7,183 bases of DNA from Deltaproteobacteria bacterium (GTDB taxonomy: Bacteria > Desulfobacterota > Binatia > UBA9968), in the NCBI GenBank assembly GCA_016183075.1, contig JACPFH010000484.1, positions 1-7,183 on the forward strand. The letters are read 5' to 3'. Positions 6,332-7,183 of this stretch are shown here, in pieces. Each line of letters starts with the position of its first letter. Within the stretch, counting starts at the first letter, position 1. The position numbers and the translations under genes are program-made. The notes under the pieces are model-generated. The model worked only from the letters and a program-made list of their open reading frames with translations, made no database searches and was not told the DNA's origin.

Positions 6332-7183
6332 TTAGCTCAAAACCGCTTTTTCGACGACCAGCGAACGATAAATCCCATGAATCTCGCCTGCTTCCCGGGA
6401 AGCCGTGAATGCGCTTGCCACACGAGCTTGTCCGGCGCGGGCCAAAGCCGAAGCCGTCTCCGGGTTTTTGAGGAGCCGGATAACCGCTGCGGCCAGAGCT
6501 TCGGGATCTTGCGGTGGCACTAAGAGTCCGTGGACCTGGTGAGTGATAATTTCAGGAACTCCCCCTACTTCCGTGGCGACCACGGGTTTTCCCAGGGCCA
6601 ACGCCTCCAGAACCACCCAGGAAAGCCCCTCCTGAAGCGAAGGCATGACGACAACATCGAATCCTTCCATAACCTCCTTGACGGGAGAGACCCAGCCGCA
6701 AAACTTGACCGCCGCTCGTACCCCCAAATGAACCGCAAGCTCGGACAAGCGGCCTCTCAAAGGCCCATCGCCGACGATGCAGAGCCGAGTATCCGGCCGG
6801 GCTGTGACGATAGCAGGGATCGCCATCAAAAGATACTCAAGACCCTTACCTTCCACCAACGTCGACACGGCCCCGATAACGGGCGGATCACGCTTAAGGT
6901 CCGTCTTGCCGTTGATCGCGGTTGAGAAATCGGAGCTTTCCAGCCCAAGATGAACCACCCGGACCTTCGCGGGATCGACGCCAAACTGATCCTTCAGCTC
7001 TCGACCTACGAAGTGGGAGATAGCGATCACTGCGTCGATCCAGTTACGAACGAACCGGTATCCAAGCCTGTACACCAGCATCTTGGCCGTGGTCGTTGTC
7101 AATCGCGAAAAAAGCACCCCTTCTGCGGAAGAGACGACCACCGGAATTCTCGCCAATTTAGCCGCGATCGTCCCCAGGATATC
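6332..7183 (-). CDS. Glycosyltransferase, GT4 family (GT-B fold), partial, N-terminus beyond right edge
   Basis: The visible 283 residues are the end of a GT-B glycosyltransferase, with the end of the acceptor-binding N-terminal domain and a complete nucleotide-sugar-binding C-terminal domain. The GT4 hallmarks are AISHFVGRELKDQFGV and VRVVHLGLE at the domain junction, the phosphate-binding segment EGKGLEYLL, IVGDGPLRGRL, and an EX7E motif (E185 and E193 of the visible fragment, bases 6631-6605) within QEGLSWVVLEALALGKPVVA. GT4 enzymes are retaining transferases that move a sugar from an activated donor, usually onto a lipid-linked acceptor at the cytoplasmic face. Donor and acceptor cannot be told from sequence. 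The frame is open to base 7183. A TTG at 7156 could be mistaken for a start, but upstream codons continue the family pattern (ILGTIAAKLARIPVVVS), so it is an internal Leu. The gene ends with TAA, 42 bases before the export gene, so it probably shares its operon. Confidence 0.94.
   Translation of the reverse strand, partial: DILGTIAAKLARIPVVVSSAEGVLFSRLTTTTAKMLVYRLGYRFVRNWIDAVIAISHFVGRELKDQFGVDPAKVRVVHLGLESSDFSTAINGKTDLKRDPPVIGAVSTLVEGKGLEYLLMAIPAIVTARPDTRLCIVGDGPLRGRLSELAVHLGVRAAVKFCGWVSPVKEVMEGFDVVVMPSLQEGLSWVVLEALALGKPVVATEVGGVPEIITHQVHGLLVPPQDPEALAAAVIRLLKNPETASALARAGQARVASAFTASREAGEIHGIYRSLVVEKAVLS

Noticed and set aside
5893..6408. A 171-codon plus-strand open frame spanning the start of the export gene.
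   Set aside because: It is antisense to the Pro/Gly-rich repeats, its composition is Arg/Pro-rich as expected for a shadow, and it crosses an obvious intergenic gap.
7154..7156. TTG codon as a possible start of the glycosyltransferase.
   Set aside because: The frame is open to the window edge, the nine upstream codons fit the GT4 pattern, and the protein would otherwise lack most of its N-terminal domain. It is an internal leucine.

Overview
The window is a compact stretch of one polysaccharide synthesis and export locus. Every convincing gene lies on the minus strand, so transcription runs from high to low coordinates. The protein set (an outer-membrane/periplasmic export protein with Poly_export and SLBB domains, plus inner-membrane chain-length regulators of the Wzc/GumC type fused to a BY-kinase) indicates a Gram-negative (diderm) bacterium. 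The DNA looks moderately GC-rich by eye. The long multi-SLBB export protein and GumC-like co-polymerases recall environmental lineages such as Deltaproteobacteria, but the sequence does not settle the taxon.

Layout in transcription order: (1) 7183-6332, the C-terminal part of a GT4-family glycosyltransferase whose N-terminus lies beyond the right edge; (2) 6289-3668, a secreted 873-residue Wza-like export protein with a long Pro/Gly/Gln/Tyr-rich N-terminal region, one Poly_export domain and about five SLBB domains; (3) 3613-1472, a 713-residue polysaccharide co-polymerase with a complete C-terminal BY-kinase domain and tyrosine cluster; (4) 1446-1, a second, paralogous co-polymerase that stays open through the left edge, so its C-terminus is not seen. 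Gaps between genes are 42, 54 and 25 bases, each with a ribosome binding site before the next gene. No clear terminator or promoter is visible, which fits a single operon. No stretch of more than 300 bases lacks a gene.

How the genes work together (inference from family knowledge): the glycosyltransferase would add a sugar to a lipid-linked repeat unit. The two co-polymerases would sit in the inner membrane, set chain length and couple polymerisation to export, with the kinase switching oligomer state through C-terminal tyrosine phosphorylation. The SLBB protein would carry the polymer across the periplasm and outer membrane. No flippase (Wzx) or polymerase (Wzy) is present, so the full pathway type cannot be proven here.

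This is a recognisable export module rather than a wholly new system. The most interesting points are the tandem divergent co-polymerases, the large export protein with a repeat-rich N-terminus and no lipobox, a helical insertion in one of its SLBB domains, and a basic tail after the kinase tyrosine cluster.
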